This document shows positions 12,487 to 25,460 of a DNA stretch of 64,000 bases, in pieces. Below the pieces are notes generated by a model that was not told where the DNA came from, did not search any database, and was given only the letters and a program-made list of their open reading frames with translations. This stretch comes from Bimuria novae-zelandiae CBS 107.79 (taxonomy: Eukaryota; Ascomycota; Dothideomycetes; Pleosporales; Didymosphaeriaceae), in the NCBI GenBank assembly GCA_010015655.1, contig ML976722.1, forward strand, positions 284,144 through 348,143, read 5' to 3'. The stretch's first letter is position 1; every line of letters begins with the position of its first letter. Made by a program: the position numbers and the translations under genes.

Positions 12487-12942
12487 TGTTAGGATCTGAA
12501 CGAGCGGCAGCAAAGGAGGGCCAACGGCGGCCATGGCGGGGTAACCCATAGTGGGACTGCACTACGGAGGTCACGTGATGTACCCTCACGCCAAGCCACA
12601 CCATCACGCCAAGACAGTGATGGTAGTACCATCACTAATGCCAGTACCATCAGACCGAGGTCATGATGGCACAGAAACGGGTGATAACAGAAAAAAGCCT
12701 ACGGGTATATAGAGAGCTTGAATATCCCTCTGGATATGCGTGTTTAACCTGTTTATTAATCTATCGTTTGGATCTAAATAAGCAACCTTGTTGATTTGAT
12801 TATGCTGTACACACCTTTAATACTAACGCTCTTAGTGACAGGCGCAAGCTATCACTATAACCCTTTCCTATCCTACTAGTACTCCTGCCTGAGAACCAAC
12901 CTTAGCCCCTTAGAGAATAGCTACCTCTTTGGGATCTTAACA
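12487..12942 (+). repeat. gypsy LTR, U3 variant 1
   Basis: 456 bp, TGTTAGGATCTGAAC...GGGATCTTAACA. From about 12749 (GTGTTTAACCTGTTTATTAA) to the end it nearly equals the LTRs at 37372 and 63238. The first 260 bp do not align with them apart from the first 15 bp and a GGTCACGTGATGTACC block. U3 contains several ACCATCA-type short repeats. Confidence 0.88.
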
Positions 12943-13182
12943 TCTTAAACACCCTTAATATAAGTACTACTAGGACCTCTACCTCTTCTATAGCTTCGGA
13001 CAACCATGTCACCCCTATAGGGGATGGCAAGAACAAGGCACACAAACCCAACTTGTATAATAGTAATTGTACCCTCCTTAACACTTAGCTATTGTAACTA
13101 GACCTCTACTTCTTTAACTAAAACTAAAATCTTAAAGATAAAAAGAAGGTTATCTTCGCAGCGACCTATATGCGAGGAAGCG

Positions 13183-13406
13183 TGTCCGATTATATGGCCT
13201 CTATCTATTGTGGATATGAGGCTAGAGCACTCTCTCTTTTGTACTATTCTAAATAGGGCTAGCGCTGCAGCGGCACTTATTTAGAGCCTCGCACACATCT
13301 GTATTCCAGACACAGACAGAACACGAATATTATTAATAAATTATTATAACTATTAATTCTCATTATTGCATTATCTTAAAGTAACAGAACACTATTAAAT
13401 CTAATA
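13183..13406 (+). repeat. 5' LTR of the plus-strand copia B
   Basis: 224 bp, starts TGTCCGATTATATGG, ends CTAATA. The expected end CTGACA has become CTAATA through G-to-A and C-to-T changes. Confidence 0.93.
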
Positions 13407-13424
13407 ATTAAGAGTCTTACTGCC
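13407..13424 (+). other. primer-binding site, complementary to a tRNA-Lys(CUU) half
   Basis: ATTAAGAGTCTTACTGCC abuts the LTR. Its complement contains GACUCUUAAU, which fits the anticodon arm of tRNA-Lys with anticodon CUU and would end at tRNA position 39, the same cut as the initiator-Met type site of copia A and D. The tRNA assignment is inferred from the anticodon arm alone. Confidence 0.6.
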
Positions 13425-13448
13425 TTAACTAAACCTTAAGAAAGGATA

Positions 13449-16400
13449 ATGTCGCTATTAACACTCCGCGACTTAACAATTATGTTAACTAATTATACTA
13501 ACTACACACTATAACTGCTGTAGCTAAAAGCGCGATGCGAACTAATAGATATATAGCCTATTATTAACCTAGATAGAGCCAAACTCCCACGCAAAAGGCC
13601 GACACCGCCATCACCGCCAGAAATAGCAAGTTACTAACTAATTATCCGCGTAAACGATAACGATTAATAGAACCCTCTAACACGCCCATTAGAGCTATTA
13701 AACTTAGGACTTAAGGTATATAAGGAGGATATTAAGTTCTATAAGATATAGCTTAAAGACTATAAGATAAAGGACAAGGAATACCGCGAGGAGAGATTAA
13801 GTCTTAAGAAAGTAGTTATCTATATCTAATTTACTGTGTTGCCACACCTGCAACGCAACTGCTGCAAGCCTAGAGAGTAAATCTAGTAATAGATTACGTC
13901 TCTAATACAGACCGTAGGCGTTAATAAAGAAGACGAGCGGGATAGAGTAAGAGTACGATACCTACAGGCCCTTAAGCTAATAAGATAATCCTTAAACTGG
14001 GATACCTAGCTAACTAAGTATAATCAGGTAGCTATAGAAGCAGAGACGAATAATATCGCTAAAGTATAATTAATCTATAATACTATAAAGGACTTCCTAA
14101 CTACGATTAAAAAGGCTACTCCCACTTAAGGTGTGTCCTTTTAAGAAACTAGACGCCGAGACGCAGATATAACAAGAAAGGAGATAATAAAACGCTTCTA
14201 AGAACATATAGTAATACTCCACCCGATTAAGGGCAAATAGCATAGGGGCGCCTTTACTACTAGTAAGCTATCTCTCGCTACTGGTAGTACATCCACCCTA
14301 GGCACTGACAGGAACGCCTCTTACGCTACCGAAGACGCGCCATCTTCCACGAATAACTAACGTGGACAGGGGAGACCTCGATAAAAACGATTCTTTAGTT
14401 AAAGCACTATATCCAAGCAGTCTTTAATAGAGGATATAATAGTAGTTAAAGGCAAAAAATGCCCTACTTATAAACAAAGGCATAGTCTAAAAGACTACTT
14501 CTACGCATATCCAGATCATGCACTAGAGTGGTTTAGGCCACGACCTAGCTTTGTAGATATAGTACAATACAAAATCTAAAATAATTCACATCTACAAGAT
14601 GAGATGAGGAAGGTAAAAAGACTAAAGTCTTAAACACTTAGAATTAAATTATCACATACTCCTACTCCAACTCGAATCACTAAGGCTAATAATGAGTGAC
14701 TAGACAGACGTAAGATTACTAAAATCCCAGCAAGCTTCTAAGCTATATCCTTCTACAATAAATTAAACACGTACCTATTACGATGCTTAGCCATACTCGA
14801 TTTAGGCACAACCTGCCATATCTTTAATAACATTAATCGCTTCGTCTCATACCGGCCACCGGCGTTAGGAGACTTTATATAGGCAGGGAATACACAAATA
14901 TATATCTAAGGATATAGAACTATCTATCGTAACGTATAGAGTGCAAGCAGTAATTAAATAATACGGCTAGATAATATCGCCTATTACCCTAATTTGCTCT
15001 ACAACCTTATATCGTTTCAATTACTCTAGAGGCAAGGCCTTTAGTGGGACATAAGGGCAGACCTAACGACTCTAAAAAGAAGAGATAATACTATGCTGGC
15101 AGAACTTTAAGAGTTACACGAATAGTAGGTGCTAGAACATAAAACAAGGCTAGCAGGTATTATTCCTACTAATACTACGCACGCCACTCACAAGACCAAC
15201 ACACGCACTAAACGAAGACTATAGAAGGCAGACGCGTAAACCTAGCACTAAGAATTAGGCTATTTAGGCCCTTAGGCCCTCGAACACCTCGTGCAGCAAT
15301 CTAAGGGAGTAAGGATTAAAGGCCTCCCTATAGTTAAATATAACGCCTGCGGTAAAGCAAAACTAAAATGGCAAATACGCTGGCAAGCCAGGGAGCAAAC
15401 TAAAGGCCCTGGCGAGCGAGTCGCAATAGACTTTCACGACTATAAAGCAGACAGCTTAACAAGAGAGAAGAGCTAAATACTAATCACTAATTAATTCTCT
15501 AGCTTTGCATAGGACTACTACTTTAAGGATAACTACCTAGCACGCTTAATTATTAAATTACTTAGCACCTTTATATAGTTTATAAAAGTATAATATAATA
15601 TTATAGTAAAAGTAATTAAATCTAACAACAAGATCTTCTCTATTAAGGTAGATATTAAGAAGTAGTGCTTAGCGCAAGGTATTAAGATTAAGCCTTTAGC
15701 ACTAGATACTTAAGCATAAAATAGAAGAGCTAAACGCTTAAGAGGTGTAATTAAGGAGAAAGCGCGCGCGATGCGACTTAACTTTAACTTACCCTAGTAA
15801 ATATAGCCTAAGATCACCCGAGCCACAGTCTACCTGTACAATTAAACGCCAAACTACGCCAATTAATAGCGATCTCTATATAAAGTGTTCTTTACAATAG
15901 TAGCCTTTCAGAACGGCATTATCACCCAACCAAAGAAGCCTAATTAAGCTTACTTAAAAGCCTATAGCTACAAGACCTTTGCTATAACTAATAACACTAA
16001 ACGTGACAAGAGCAAGCTCCAGCGACTAGATCCTAAAGCATAGATAGGTTATTTAGTTAGCTACAAATTAACTAATATCTAGAGAATATAGATTCCCTCT
16101 CTAGCAAAGACAATCAGTACTCGCGATGTAATTTTCGACGAGGATACTATATTCTTAGGCAAAACCAAAGACCTGGTAGACAACCTCATGCACAACACAT
16201 TAGAAGAAATAGTAGCCTAGGTGCAATTAGTAAAGCTATCTTCTTTACCTTAACAAGAGCAAGCCACCGAGTCCTTTTTTAAAGATAAGATAATTAGTGA
16301 AGCGCCAAAGGAAAAGGTTAAAAGCGCTCCTAAGTATAATTAAGGCAAGAGAGCTAGGTACGAATATCTAACGCCTCTATTAACACCGCCACTAGTAACA

Positions 16401-18230
16401 CTCCTTACACAACTAATAGCAAGAGGCGATTAAGCTAGACCACTCTAAGAGTTATAAACAGGATAGTTGCAAACAAGCGCATAGGCAGCAGCCTTTATAG
16501 CAGGCACTAAAGCCAGTAGTAACAGCAAATACAAAGGCAAGATTCTTAATAAGGCGTAGCTTCGATAAATAATTATATTAGGCAAGAAGCCACATCGAAG
16601 CGTGCTTCTAGAGCCACCCACATGCTAAAACAAGCTCGAAGATCACCCTCTTTATAATATATAGAAGGAAGCAGAACGTTCCTATCTATAGAGCTATGAG
16701 GAAATAAAGTCTTAGAGCGAGGTCGCAGCAGCTCTAGTAAAGGCAGCAGGCTATTAAATCCTCGACTATATATAGGTATACACCTACAAGTTTAACAAAC
16801 ACTATCGACTATAGAAGTGCAAGGCAAGGCTAGTAGTGCGGGGCAATTAATAGTAGCACCTAACCTCGCAAGAAACCTACGCTATAACACTTATAGGACA
16901 ATCCTTTCGCATGCTTATAGTAATTATAGCTTAGTTTAACCTAGAGCTTATCTAACATAACGTTACGAACGCGTTTGTTCACGTAAAGCTGGACAGAGAA
17001 ATCTATATGAGAATGCCCCGCGGATACTCGCGAGCAGGCACAGTCCTTAAACTACACAAAGCACTATATAGACTGCGCATATCTTCACTACTCTAGTAAA
17101 GAGAGTTTATATTAACGCTCCGTAATATTGGCTTTAAAATAGTGCCCCACGAGCCATGCTACCTTATTAAGGACGGCATTATTATCTTCTTCTATGTGGA
17201 TAATCTTATCATTGCCTATTAGAAGAATCACGAGCCTGCAGCAAAAGCAGCTATTAAAGAGATAAGAACTAAATTTACCCTTACTAGCAGGAAAGACCTG
17301 CAATAGTTTCTAGGAATTAAAATTATTAGGGACCGCTTAAATAGAAAGATCTGGCTTTTACAAGCATTATATATCAACAAAATATCGCGCCTCATCAATC
17401 ACCATAAGATTCGCCACAATACCCTAATAGGTTTAATCAAATTACTCCTAAGAACAGGACTAGCTAGTAATAGTAAGATTAATTAATACTAGCGCAAAGT
17501 CGGATTAATTCTCTATACTATAGTTATAACTTAACTAGATATCGCCTTTGCAAGCTCTAGATTATCACGATTCTTATCTAACCTAAGCAAAGAGTATTAA
17601 GTGGCTACTAATTAAGTTCTCCTCTATCTTGCTAATACTAAATTACTAGGTCTTTAGCTTAGGGGTGTAGATACTCTAGAAGTAGCAAGCGACGCATCCT
17701 TTGCAGATAATACACTTAATCGTAAGAGTTTACAAGAATATATTATTAAGCTATTTAGCGGCCTAATTGCCTGGAAAGCAAGCAAGCAAGATATAGTCAC
17801 TACATTAATAATAGAGGCCGAACTTCTAGCGCTTTCACAAGTAGCTAAGGAGGCTATCTTTACTTCACGATTACTCCAGGAGCTCCAGATCGCTATAAGC
17901 AATTACCTAATCACAATTAACTATAATAATTAATAAACTATTTACCTAGTTACTAAAGAGATCGCAAAGCTGCAGACCAAGCTCCGCTATATAGATATCT
18001 ACAATTACTAGCTAAGACAAGAAGTCACACTTAGGAAAATTAAGGTGGACTATTAACGCTTAGAGGACATAGTTATAGATAGACTTATAAAGGCCCTACT
18101 AGTAAATAAATGGAGCAAGTTTCTGAATAAGCTAGGACTTAAAGATATATTAGACAAGATTACTAATTAAGAGGTTGCCCTGCAGGATCTACAGCAGAGG
18201 ATAGAGGCCTTTAAGTTAGAATAATAGACA
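13449..18230 (+). pseudogene. copia B Gag-Pol, RIP-degraded
   Basis: Starts with ATG 13449 (MSLLTLRDLTI). Gag extends to about 14600. The protease and pre-integrase part is near 14770-15250. The integrase stretch is the least damaged, open from 15291 to 15476 with CGKAKLKWQIRWQAREQ and GPGERVAIDFHDY, the D of DFHDY being in the catalytic core. Reverse transcriptase has a YVDNLIIAY block at about 17199, a YVDD with one D changed to N. RNase H has VASDASFADNTLNR near 17690. The C-terminus is near 18230. Elsewhere stops occur every few dozen codons, nearly all TAA or TAG. Confidence 0.85.
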
Positions 18231-18281
18231 GATAAATAATGCGAAGGTCCAGCTTGAGGATAAGCCCAAGCTAAGGGGGTG

Positions 18282-18505
18282 TGTCCGATTATATGGCCTC
18301 TATCTGTTATGGATATGAGGCTGGAGCACTCTCTCTTTTGTACTATTCTAAATAGGGCTAGCGCTATAGTGGCACTTATTTAGAGCCTCGCACACATCTG
18401 CATTCCAGACACAGACAGAACACGAACATCATTAATAAATCATCACAACCATTAATTCTCATCATTGCATTATCTTAAAGTGACAGAACACTATTAAATC
18501 TGACA
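18282..18505 (+). repeat. 3' LTR of the plus-strand copia B
   Basis: 224 bp, the least mutated of the four family B LTRs in the window. It ends CTGACA and is followed by target duplication AAGCG. Confidence 0.94.
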
Positions 18506-18510
18506 AAGCG

Positions 18511-19187
18511 CTAAAGAATAGATCTGTCCTTACCTAGTTAAATACCTAGACATGGATCACGATAACGAGGATAAAGACTACATTAACAGCAACGAAGATA
18601 CTATTAATATTATTAAGGACTACACTAACTTTAAGAAATGCCTCTAACAGATATTTAGAATTACTAATAAAACCGCCATCGCTGAGCGTGCGATCCAGAC
18701 AATCCAATAGTAATAATCTATAGCCAAGTATGCAGCCAAATTCCGCAAGTACGCCGTGTAACTTAACTAGGAGGATAAATCTCTTAAAATAATATATAAA
18801 TAAGGACTTAAACGCAACGTGCGCAAGGAACTACTGCGTAGTAGTATAAAGGTAGAGACTCTAGAAGAACTGTACGAAGAGGCTATCTATATTAATAGGG
18901 AATAGTTCGCCTTGCAAGAAGAATTCCGCAGGAATCCGAGGAATATTAGTTTCAGACGACAGGCACCTATAGTCTACAGGGCGCCACTAAAAATACCTTA
19001 ACGCCAGCAACGCAACTATTACGGGCCCTAACCTATAAAAGATATCCAGTTTAACAACCTGGAAAAGGGAATAGGAAAGGTTACAGGCTTTTAAAAGCCT
19101 AACTAACGTATCTTAGATAGAACCCGACGATAGGGGACTGAGACGCGTAAATATTTTATATATAGCAAACCGGGCCATATAGCCAGG
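18511..19187 (+). pseudogene. gypsy Gag, N-terminal and central part
   Basis: Retroviral-type Gag with RIP stops. Recognisable segments are AKYAAKFRKYAV (about 18728), GLKRNVRKELLRSSIKVETLEELYEEA (about 18810) and a CCHC-like knuckle at about 19147-19185 reading KYFIYSKPGHIA, in which both Cys codons have become Tyr (G-to-A). The frame is cut inside the knuckle by copia C and resumes at 24402. Confidence 0.8.
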
Positions 19188-19363
19188 TGTCAGATAAAAA
19201 GCATATCAAGTTCGGAGGATCAGGGGTAGCCCGAAAAAGGCCAGGGATTAACCGAGAACACACAGAACCTGCCGAGGGAACCCCGTAGACAAAAAGAACA
19301 ACCTAATACATTAATTTAACCCCCCGAATTATTAGGACATCTATTAAGACGTGATATCTAACA
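19188..19363 (+). repeat. 5' LTR of copia C
   Basis: 176 bp, TGTCAGATAAAAAGC...TATCTAACA. In its second half it differs from the 3' LTR by C-to-T changes only (for example AATTATTAGG against AATCATCAGG), so RIP hit mainly one strand of this copy. Confidence 0.94.
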
Positions 19364-19381
19364 ATTAAGAGTCTCACTGCC
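19364..19381 (+). other. primer-binding site, tRNA-Lys(CUU) half type
   Basis: ATTAAGAGTCTCACTGCC abuts the LTR. It matches the family B site except for one transition, and is the less mutated version. Confidence 0.6.
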
Positions 19382-19396
19382 TTAACAAGAGCGAAA

Positions 19397-22300
19397 ATGG
19401 CAACCCAAAACCTAAATTAAACTAACAGAACGATTATTCTTCGCGATAACACTAAATACCGTAGCTAGCTTAACTAACTACAAGCCCGCTGCGTCGCATA
19501 CAATACATAGGCGCAAGTTGACCCTGATTTAGCGATTACCCTACTCACGGAGCCATTTAAGCCCGAGCTACCTAAGACGGCAGACTATACGCTAGCCGCA
19601 ACCCTTTTAGACGGCGTCTTACTATTAAGACTATCCGAACTTTCGTCCGCTGGACTAAAGAGCTACAAAGAGGATTTAGACCTCTATAAACTCCGGATGG
19701 AGAAATACAAGATGCAGTACACAAAGTATAAGACTGAAGTCGCAAGTTTACAGTAGATTGTAGTGTTTATCTAGTTATTAGTAGCACTACATCTACAACG
19801 CACTTGCTGTCTCCTAGATACTATTATTAAAGAATAGATTATAAAGCTAAAAGTAAAAGTAAGAGTTACCTTTAAGTTTAAACAAGAGCAAGCGCGACAG
19901 CGATACTATAGCTTATTAAAGCCTCCACGCACAGTAAATAACTAGGATATATAACTTACTAAATATGATTATGCTATAATAGAGGCCGAGACACTAAACG
20001 TATCTAATACCATACAATTTAATCCTGTAGCTGTAGACTTTATATTAGTAGTAAATAAGATAGCTCTAGTATAGGCTGCAACCTTCTAATTAAATAGAAA
20101 GGACCTACTTGGCATGGACCGAAAGGACATAATAGGACGTTTCCGAGAATATATGATGCTAAATTATCCAATAACGCGAAATAGAAGCTAAAAGGCAGCG
20201 TTTATAACGGAAGACTTATCTTATCTTGCTAAAAGCAGCCAAGCTACCCAGAGCATGCAAGGGGATCCCTAACATATAGAAACGGGAAACTCTCGGGGTA
20301 CAAAACGGGGTAGACCCCGATATTAACGTATAGCTATGAAGGATGATGATCGTGCACCTTTAAGCTCTTTAAACCCTTAACAAGGTAGTAGTAACTCCGC
20401 CAAAGTGGACGCTAATCGTGGTAAACCTGCTAAAGTAGGCACTAACAAAACCGCTAAGTGCCTAGCCTGCGATATAAGACACCCTATCAGGGAATGCTTC
20501 TATCTCTACCCAGACAAAGCACTAGAATAGTGGGAGCTAAACCTAAGAATAGCTAAATACGTTGCTCTAAAATAAGAGCATAATGCTAATTTTTAAAGTC
20601 TACTAAGAGCTTAAAGTAGACCCAGAACCAAGACTCCATCCTTTAAGAATTCCCATACCCCAACTCTAGAGATTACTAATTAGTAACTAAATAGAAGATA
20701 GATTTTAAAGGTGCAAGCCGCCTATTCTGCGACCTTTACTATAGACTAATTTGACTATCCTCTTCGGCGTTCTTTTATCCTTAACTTAGGCTTAACGTGC
20801 CATATTACGAACGACCCTAACTAGATTTAGAACTATTGGCTACCTACACAAGGCGACTTTATATAGGCAGGCGACACTTAAATCTAGGTAAAGGGATACG
20901 GAACTGTTATCTTAAACCTGAAATATAAACAGGGAGCTGAAAGACTAGTACTACATAATGTAGTAATATGCCCAGACATGCTATATAACCTAGTCTCCTT
21001 CCGAGTGCTAAGGCAGAAGGAATTCTAGTAGGATACCTAATTAGAGCCCACTGCCCTAAAGCGACTAAATAGAACAACTATTAGAGAGCTCACCAAAATT
21101 TATAAATAATAGGTATTAGAACACTAACCCGTGCACTATGCAGCGCACTATACGTATTCCTATAATTCTTAAATGTAACGATAACCTTAAAGAGCATTAG
21201 CCCTCCTATGGCACAAAAGGCTTGGTTATCCAGGACCCGCCGTAATTAAGTACCTAGTGTAGCGAGCTAAGGGGGTGCACGTTAAGGGAATTACAACAGT
21301 AGAGTGTAACTTATGTGGAAGAGTAAAGATGCGAAGGCAGATAAGCCACGCACCTAGGATTAATAAGTAAGGACCCGCAGAAAGGCTTTTTATTAATTTT
21401 TACACCTACGAATCACTATCGTTCAACAAAGAGAAGAGCCAGATGCTCGTTACAGACAGATATTCTAGTCTCTAATAGGACTTCTACTTTACGGATAACC
21501 GAATGGCAAGGTTAATTATTAAGACATTAACAATCTTCTTCGGATTTCTTAAGAACTAATATGACATCACTCTAAAAGTTATTAAAACGGACAATAAGAT
21601 TACTATAGTTAAACCCGAAGTCGAGCGGTGGCTAAAAAGCCTAGGCATAATTATTAAGCCTTTAGCACCAGACACGCAAGCTTAAAACGGCGGCGCTAAA
21701 CGCTTAGGGGGCGTAAATAAAGAAAAATCTCGCGTAATGCGTCTGGACGCAAACCTTCTATGGGAACTCTAGCCTAAAATTATAAGAGCTAGAGTGTATC
21801 TATACAATCGAACGCCAAACTACACGAATAACTAGAAAACACTATACGAGATATTCTTCACACGAGTATCACTAGCTAATAGGATCGTTACGTCTATTAA
21901 GAAACTAAACTTAGCCCACCTAAAGGCGTACGGAGGCAAAGCATTCGCTATAATAGATAATACCCACCGTAGAAAATCGAGACTATAACGACTCGACCCT
22001 AAAGTATGGATTAGATACCTTATTAGATACCGGTTATTAAATATTTATCGAATATAGATACTAACGCTGGCTAAGGTTATCAGCACGCAAGACGTCGTAT
22101 TTAATAAAAATATAATCTTTAACAGAAAGATAGAGGATTTAATAGACAACGTTATGCATAATACGCTGGCCAAGATAGCTACATATATTAAGATAATTAA
22201 GCTACCACCACCAGTGCACTAACTAGAAACCGAATTATTCTATAAAGACGATGTCGCAGAAAACGAATTACCCATAGAGGACGAAGTAGACCCACCGGGC

Positions 22301-24178
22301 TACTATTAAGGAAGGAAGATTAGAGATCACTACCTAATACTACCTTTAACTCTACTACCTACAGCTCTGCTAGCATAGCTAATAACAGGGGAAAATACAA
22401 ACCTACCCGAGATTACTTTATCTAAGACAGTCCCCTAGGCAGCAGCTTTCATGGCAGGAACGGAAGTAGAAAGGGTTAGAAAACATAATAGGAACACGAT
22501 TAACAAAGCCTAGATAAAAAGACTACTAGCGAAGGGCGTTAAGATTTACTAATTATAGTTACCTCCGCCACCCACTTGTAAAACGGACCTTAACCAACAT
22601 CTAATAGGAGAATTATTCCGGGAAGCGTAGTAATCGCATCTGGATAGTTACAGAATTACCTAATCCTAGATAGAAGTACCGTACAAGACAGTAAAGGCAA
22701 TAGGCCAACAAATCCTAGACTATATGTGGGTGTATGTATATAAGTTTAATAAACATTACTAGTTTATTAAGTGCAAAGCGCGACTGGTAGTTAGAGGAGA
22801 CTAACAACGTAATATAACCTCCCAGGACACCTACGTAGTAATATTGGCCGGAAGATCCTTTCGCTTACTTATAGTAATTACTGCTAAATATAACCTTAAA
22901 CTTATACAATATAACGTTACTAACGCGTTTATACACGCATTATTAGATCGAGAAGTCTACATGCGCATGCCGCCTGGATATTAAAAACCTGGTACTATCC
23001 TTAAAGTCTAGAAGGCACTCTACGGACTGCGAATCTTACTACTTCTTTAGTAGAAAGAGTTTACAGCTACGCTTATTAAGTTTAGTTTCTAGACTATGCC
23101 CTATGAGCCATGCTGCATAATTAAGGATAGTATTATTATCTTCTTTTACGTAGACGACATTATTATTGCGTACCACTGAGACAAAGCCGGCTAAGCTTAG
23201 CAAGTCGTAGAACAACTTAGGAAGAAATACTTAATAACAGGCGGAGAAGACCTACTATAGTTTCTAGGAATTAAAGTAATTAGAGATTAGTAAAACTAAC
23301 TTATTTAACTCTCCTAGGCCGCATACTATGACAAAATCAGCCGGCTGGTTAATGACTAAACAATCCGACATGACACCCTAATGGGCATAGGGGAGCTTAA
23401 GCTGAGAGAAGGGCTGGCTTCGCTTATAGAGATTAATAAATACTAACGTAAGATTGGATCACTCCTATATGTAGCTGTTAGTACCCGACCAGATATTGCA
23501 TTCGCAACCTTAAGGCTAGCGAGATTCTTATTAAATCCTAGTCTAGAATATTATTATGCGGCTAACCAAGCCCTGCTGTACCTTAACGAAATAAAGTAGA
23601 AGACACTTTAACTTAGAGGAGGCGAATCCTTACAGGTAGCAAGTAATGCCTTATTTATAGATAATACTCTAGACTATAAGAGCTCGCAAGGCTACGCTAT
23701 TAAGCTATTTAACAGCCTTATTACATGGCGTGCAAGCAAACAAGACACTATTACTACGTTAACTATAGAAGCTAAGCTCCTTGCTCTGGCGCAAGTCGTA
23801 AAGGAAGCTATCTTTATATTAAGATTAATAGAGGAACTAAAAGTTAAGCTACCTAGCCCTACTATTATAATCTAATATGACAACCAGCAAACTATTTGGC
23901 TAGTAACGCAGGAGATCTCGAAGCTACATATAAAGCTTCGACACGTCGATATATATAACCACTAGCTCCGACAGGAAGTAACCAGGGGAAGGATAAAGGT
24001 GGAATACACTAAATCCGCAGAAATAATTATAAACGGCTTAACTAAAGTACTTTCGGTAAATTAGTGGCAGAACTTCCTGAAGTAACTAGGACTAGTAGAG
24101 GTAAGAGATTAAAAGGTAGCTAATAAAGCACCTTTAGAGGAGATTCAAGACCAGCTTAATAACCTCACCCTTGTTTAA
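19397..24178 (+). pseudogene. copia C Gag-Pol, RIP-degraded
   Basis: Starts at ATG 19397. Gag has long runs that are still open (KPELPKTADYTLAATLLDGV near 19560-19620) and a CCHC-like knuckle reading CLACDIRHPIRECF near 20460. The protease region is near 20760-20830 and the integrase zinc region near 21200-21330 (HKRLGYPGP... CNLCGRVKMRRQ). The integrase core is near 21380-21700 and reverse transcriptase near 22700-23300, where YVDDIIIAY at about 23149 is still intact. RNase H is near 23640-24000 (VASNALFIDNTL). The end is near 24178. Stops are of RIP type. Confidence 0.85.
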
Positions 24179-24220
24179 TAACCTTGGCCATGGCTCGAAT
24201 AGCTCTAAGCTAAGGGGGTG

Positions 24221-24396
24221 TGTTAGATAAAAAGCATATCAAGTTTGGAGGATCAGGGGTAGCCCGAAAAAGGCTGGGGATTAACCGAGAACACACAGAA
24301 CCTGCCGAGGGAACCCCGTAGACAAAAAGAACAACCCAATACATCAATTCAACCCCCCGAATCATCAGGACATCCATTAAGACGTGACATCTAACA
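24221..24396 (+). repeat. 3' LTR of copia C
   Basis: 176 bp, almost free of RIP changes compared with the 5' LTR. Followed by CCAGG. Confidence 0.94.
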
Positions 24397-24401
24397 CCAG
24401 G

Positions 24402-25455
24402 AACTGCAGATCTAAGAATAAGATCACTAGGCAACTAAACGTACTAACTATTAACTAAGAAACAACCAACGAAGAATAGCAAGTAATAAACGCCATTAAA
24501 CAAGTTAATATCCACGACGAAGAATAGGAATAATTAGAGTTACCTAACTTACGACTCTACAAGGATGCATATAAAAGTTCGAATAAGAAAGAGAAGGAGC
24601 CAACACCTTAATCTTCTATACTTTACCCTAGCTAGAGCAAACCTGTTACTAGCAAGACAACGAATGTTTTTAACTTCTTAGAAAGACACTAACTAAGGGA
24701 AGGAGACTTCGGGTTTATAGTAATAAAATAATAAGACTATATAGCCGCATTTCACTACGCTTACTAACCTAATCTGGTTAGCAAGGCAGCACGTAAAATA
24801 GTAGACTATCGCTATGCCCACGAAGACCCTAAAAAGAAGTACCTAAACGAAAACCTAAACTACGAACTATAGTACGACCTAGACCACCGCAACCCTACGC
24901 ATGAGACTATATAATAGACCCTTTATAGAGAAGATTAATGTACCCTTTATTATTAAGCTAAGGAATATAGCTACTTTCCCCGAACATACCAACAATATAG
25001 ATAGGAGTGGTTTAACTACCCTATCAACCGTTGCGACGTTTACCTCTAGGATAAACGTAAAACGCGATACTTTTTACACCTTAACTAAGCACTAAACTAA
25101 GCACTATTACTACTAGTTAATAGAAAATACGCGTTAGATAAATGGCAAACATGCTTACACCTTAACTATAAGGAACACAAGGAGTAAAAAGAAAAGTATA
25201 GGTTTAATCGCGTACTAAAAGGGACCATGACCCTTAGGATTAAAACGGTAACAAAGGAAGAAGACAGTGAAGCTATTCTAAAAAAGGCCTAGTAGTAGCT
25301 TTAAGGAAAAAAGAAGAAAGGACACCTCGAACCTACAGAGCTAGTTACGAAGAAAATGTCTTTTTTAGACCTAGGCTTAGGCGAGAAAACGCCTTTAAGG
25401 AACTAAATGCCACGAATAGTTAGGCATTAATTAAGCTACTAATACAGCTTAAAGA
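24402..25455 (+). pseudogene. gypsy Gag C-terminus to Gag-Pol junction
   Basis: Continuation of the gypsy frame after copia C. It is a hydrophilic, Lys/Glu/Asn-rich degraded frame with few landmarks, as expected between the knuckle and the protease. Copia D interrupts it at 25461. The protease motif appears directly after copia D, at 31161. Confidence 0.6.
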
Positions 25456-25460
25456 AACAT

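Larger units (their letters stand above)
13183..18505 (+). mobile_element. Ty1/copia retrotransposon, family B, plus-strand copy
   Basis: 5323-bp element with 224-bp LTRs (13183-13406 and 18282-18505) and an exact target duplication AAGCG (13178-13182 and 18506-18510). It sits between the gypsy LTR and gypsy gag, so it is younger than the gypsy element. The polypurine tract AAGCTAAGGGGGTG precedes the 3' LTR. The second copy of this family is inverted about 1.1 kb to the left; the two could pair or recombine to invert the DNA between them. Confidence 0.95.
19188..24396 (+). mobile_element. Ty1/copia retrotransposon, family C
   Basis: 5209-bp element with 176-bp LTRs (19188-19363 and 24221-24396) and an exact target duplication CCAGG (19183-19187 and 24397-24401), inserted in the zinc-knuckle region of the gypsy gag. 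The primer-binding site is of the tRNA-Lys half type, the same as family B although the LTRs are unrelated. The polypurine tract is CTAAGGGGGTG. Confidence 0.95.

Noticed and set aside
24210..24434. A 74-codon minus-strand open frame
   Set aside because: It lies almost wholly in the 3' LTR of copia C and is open only because that LTR escaped RIP.
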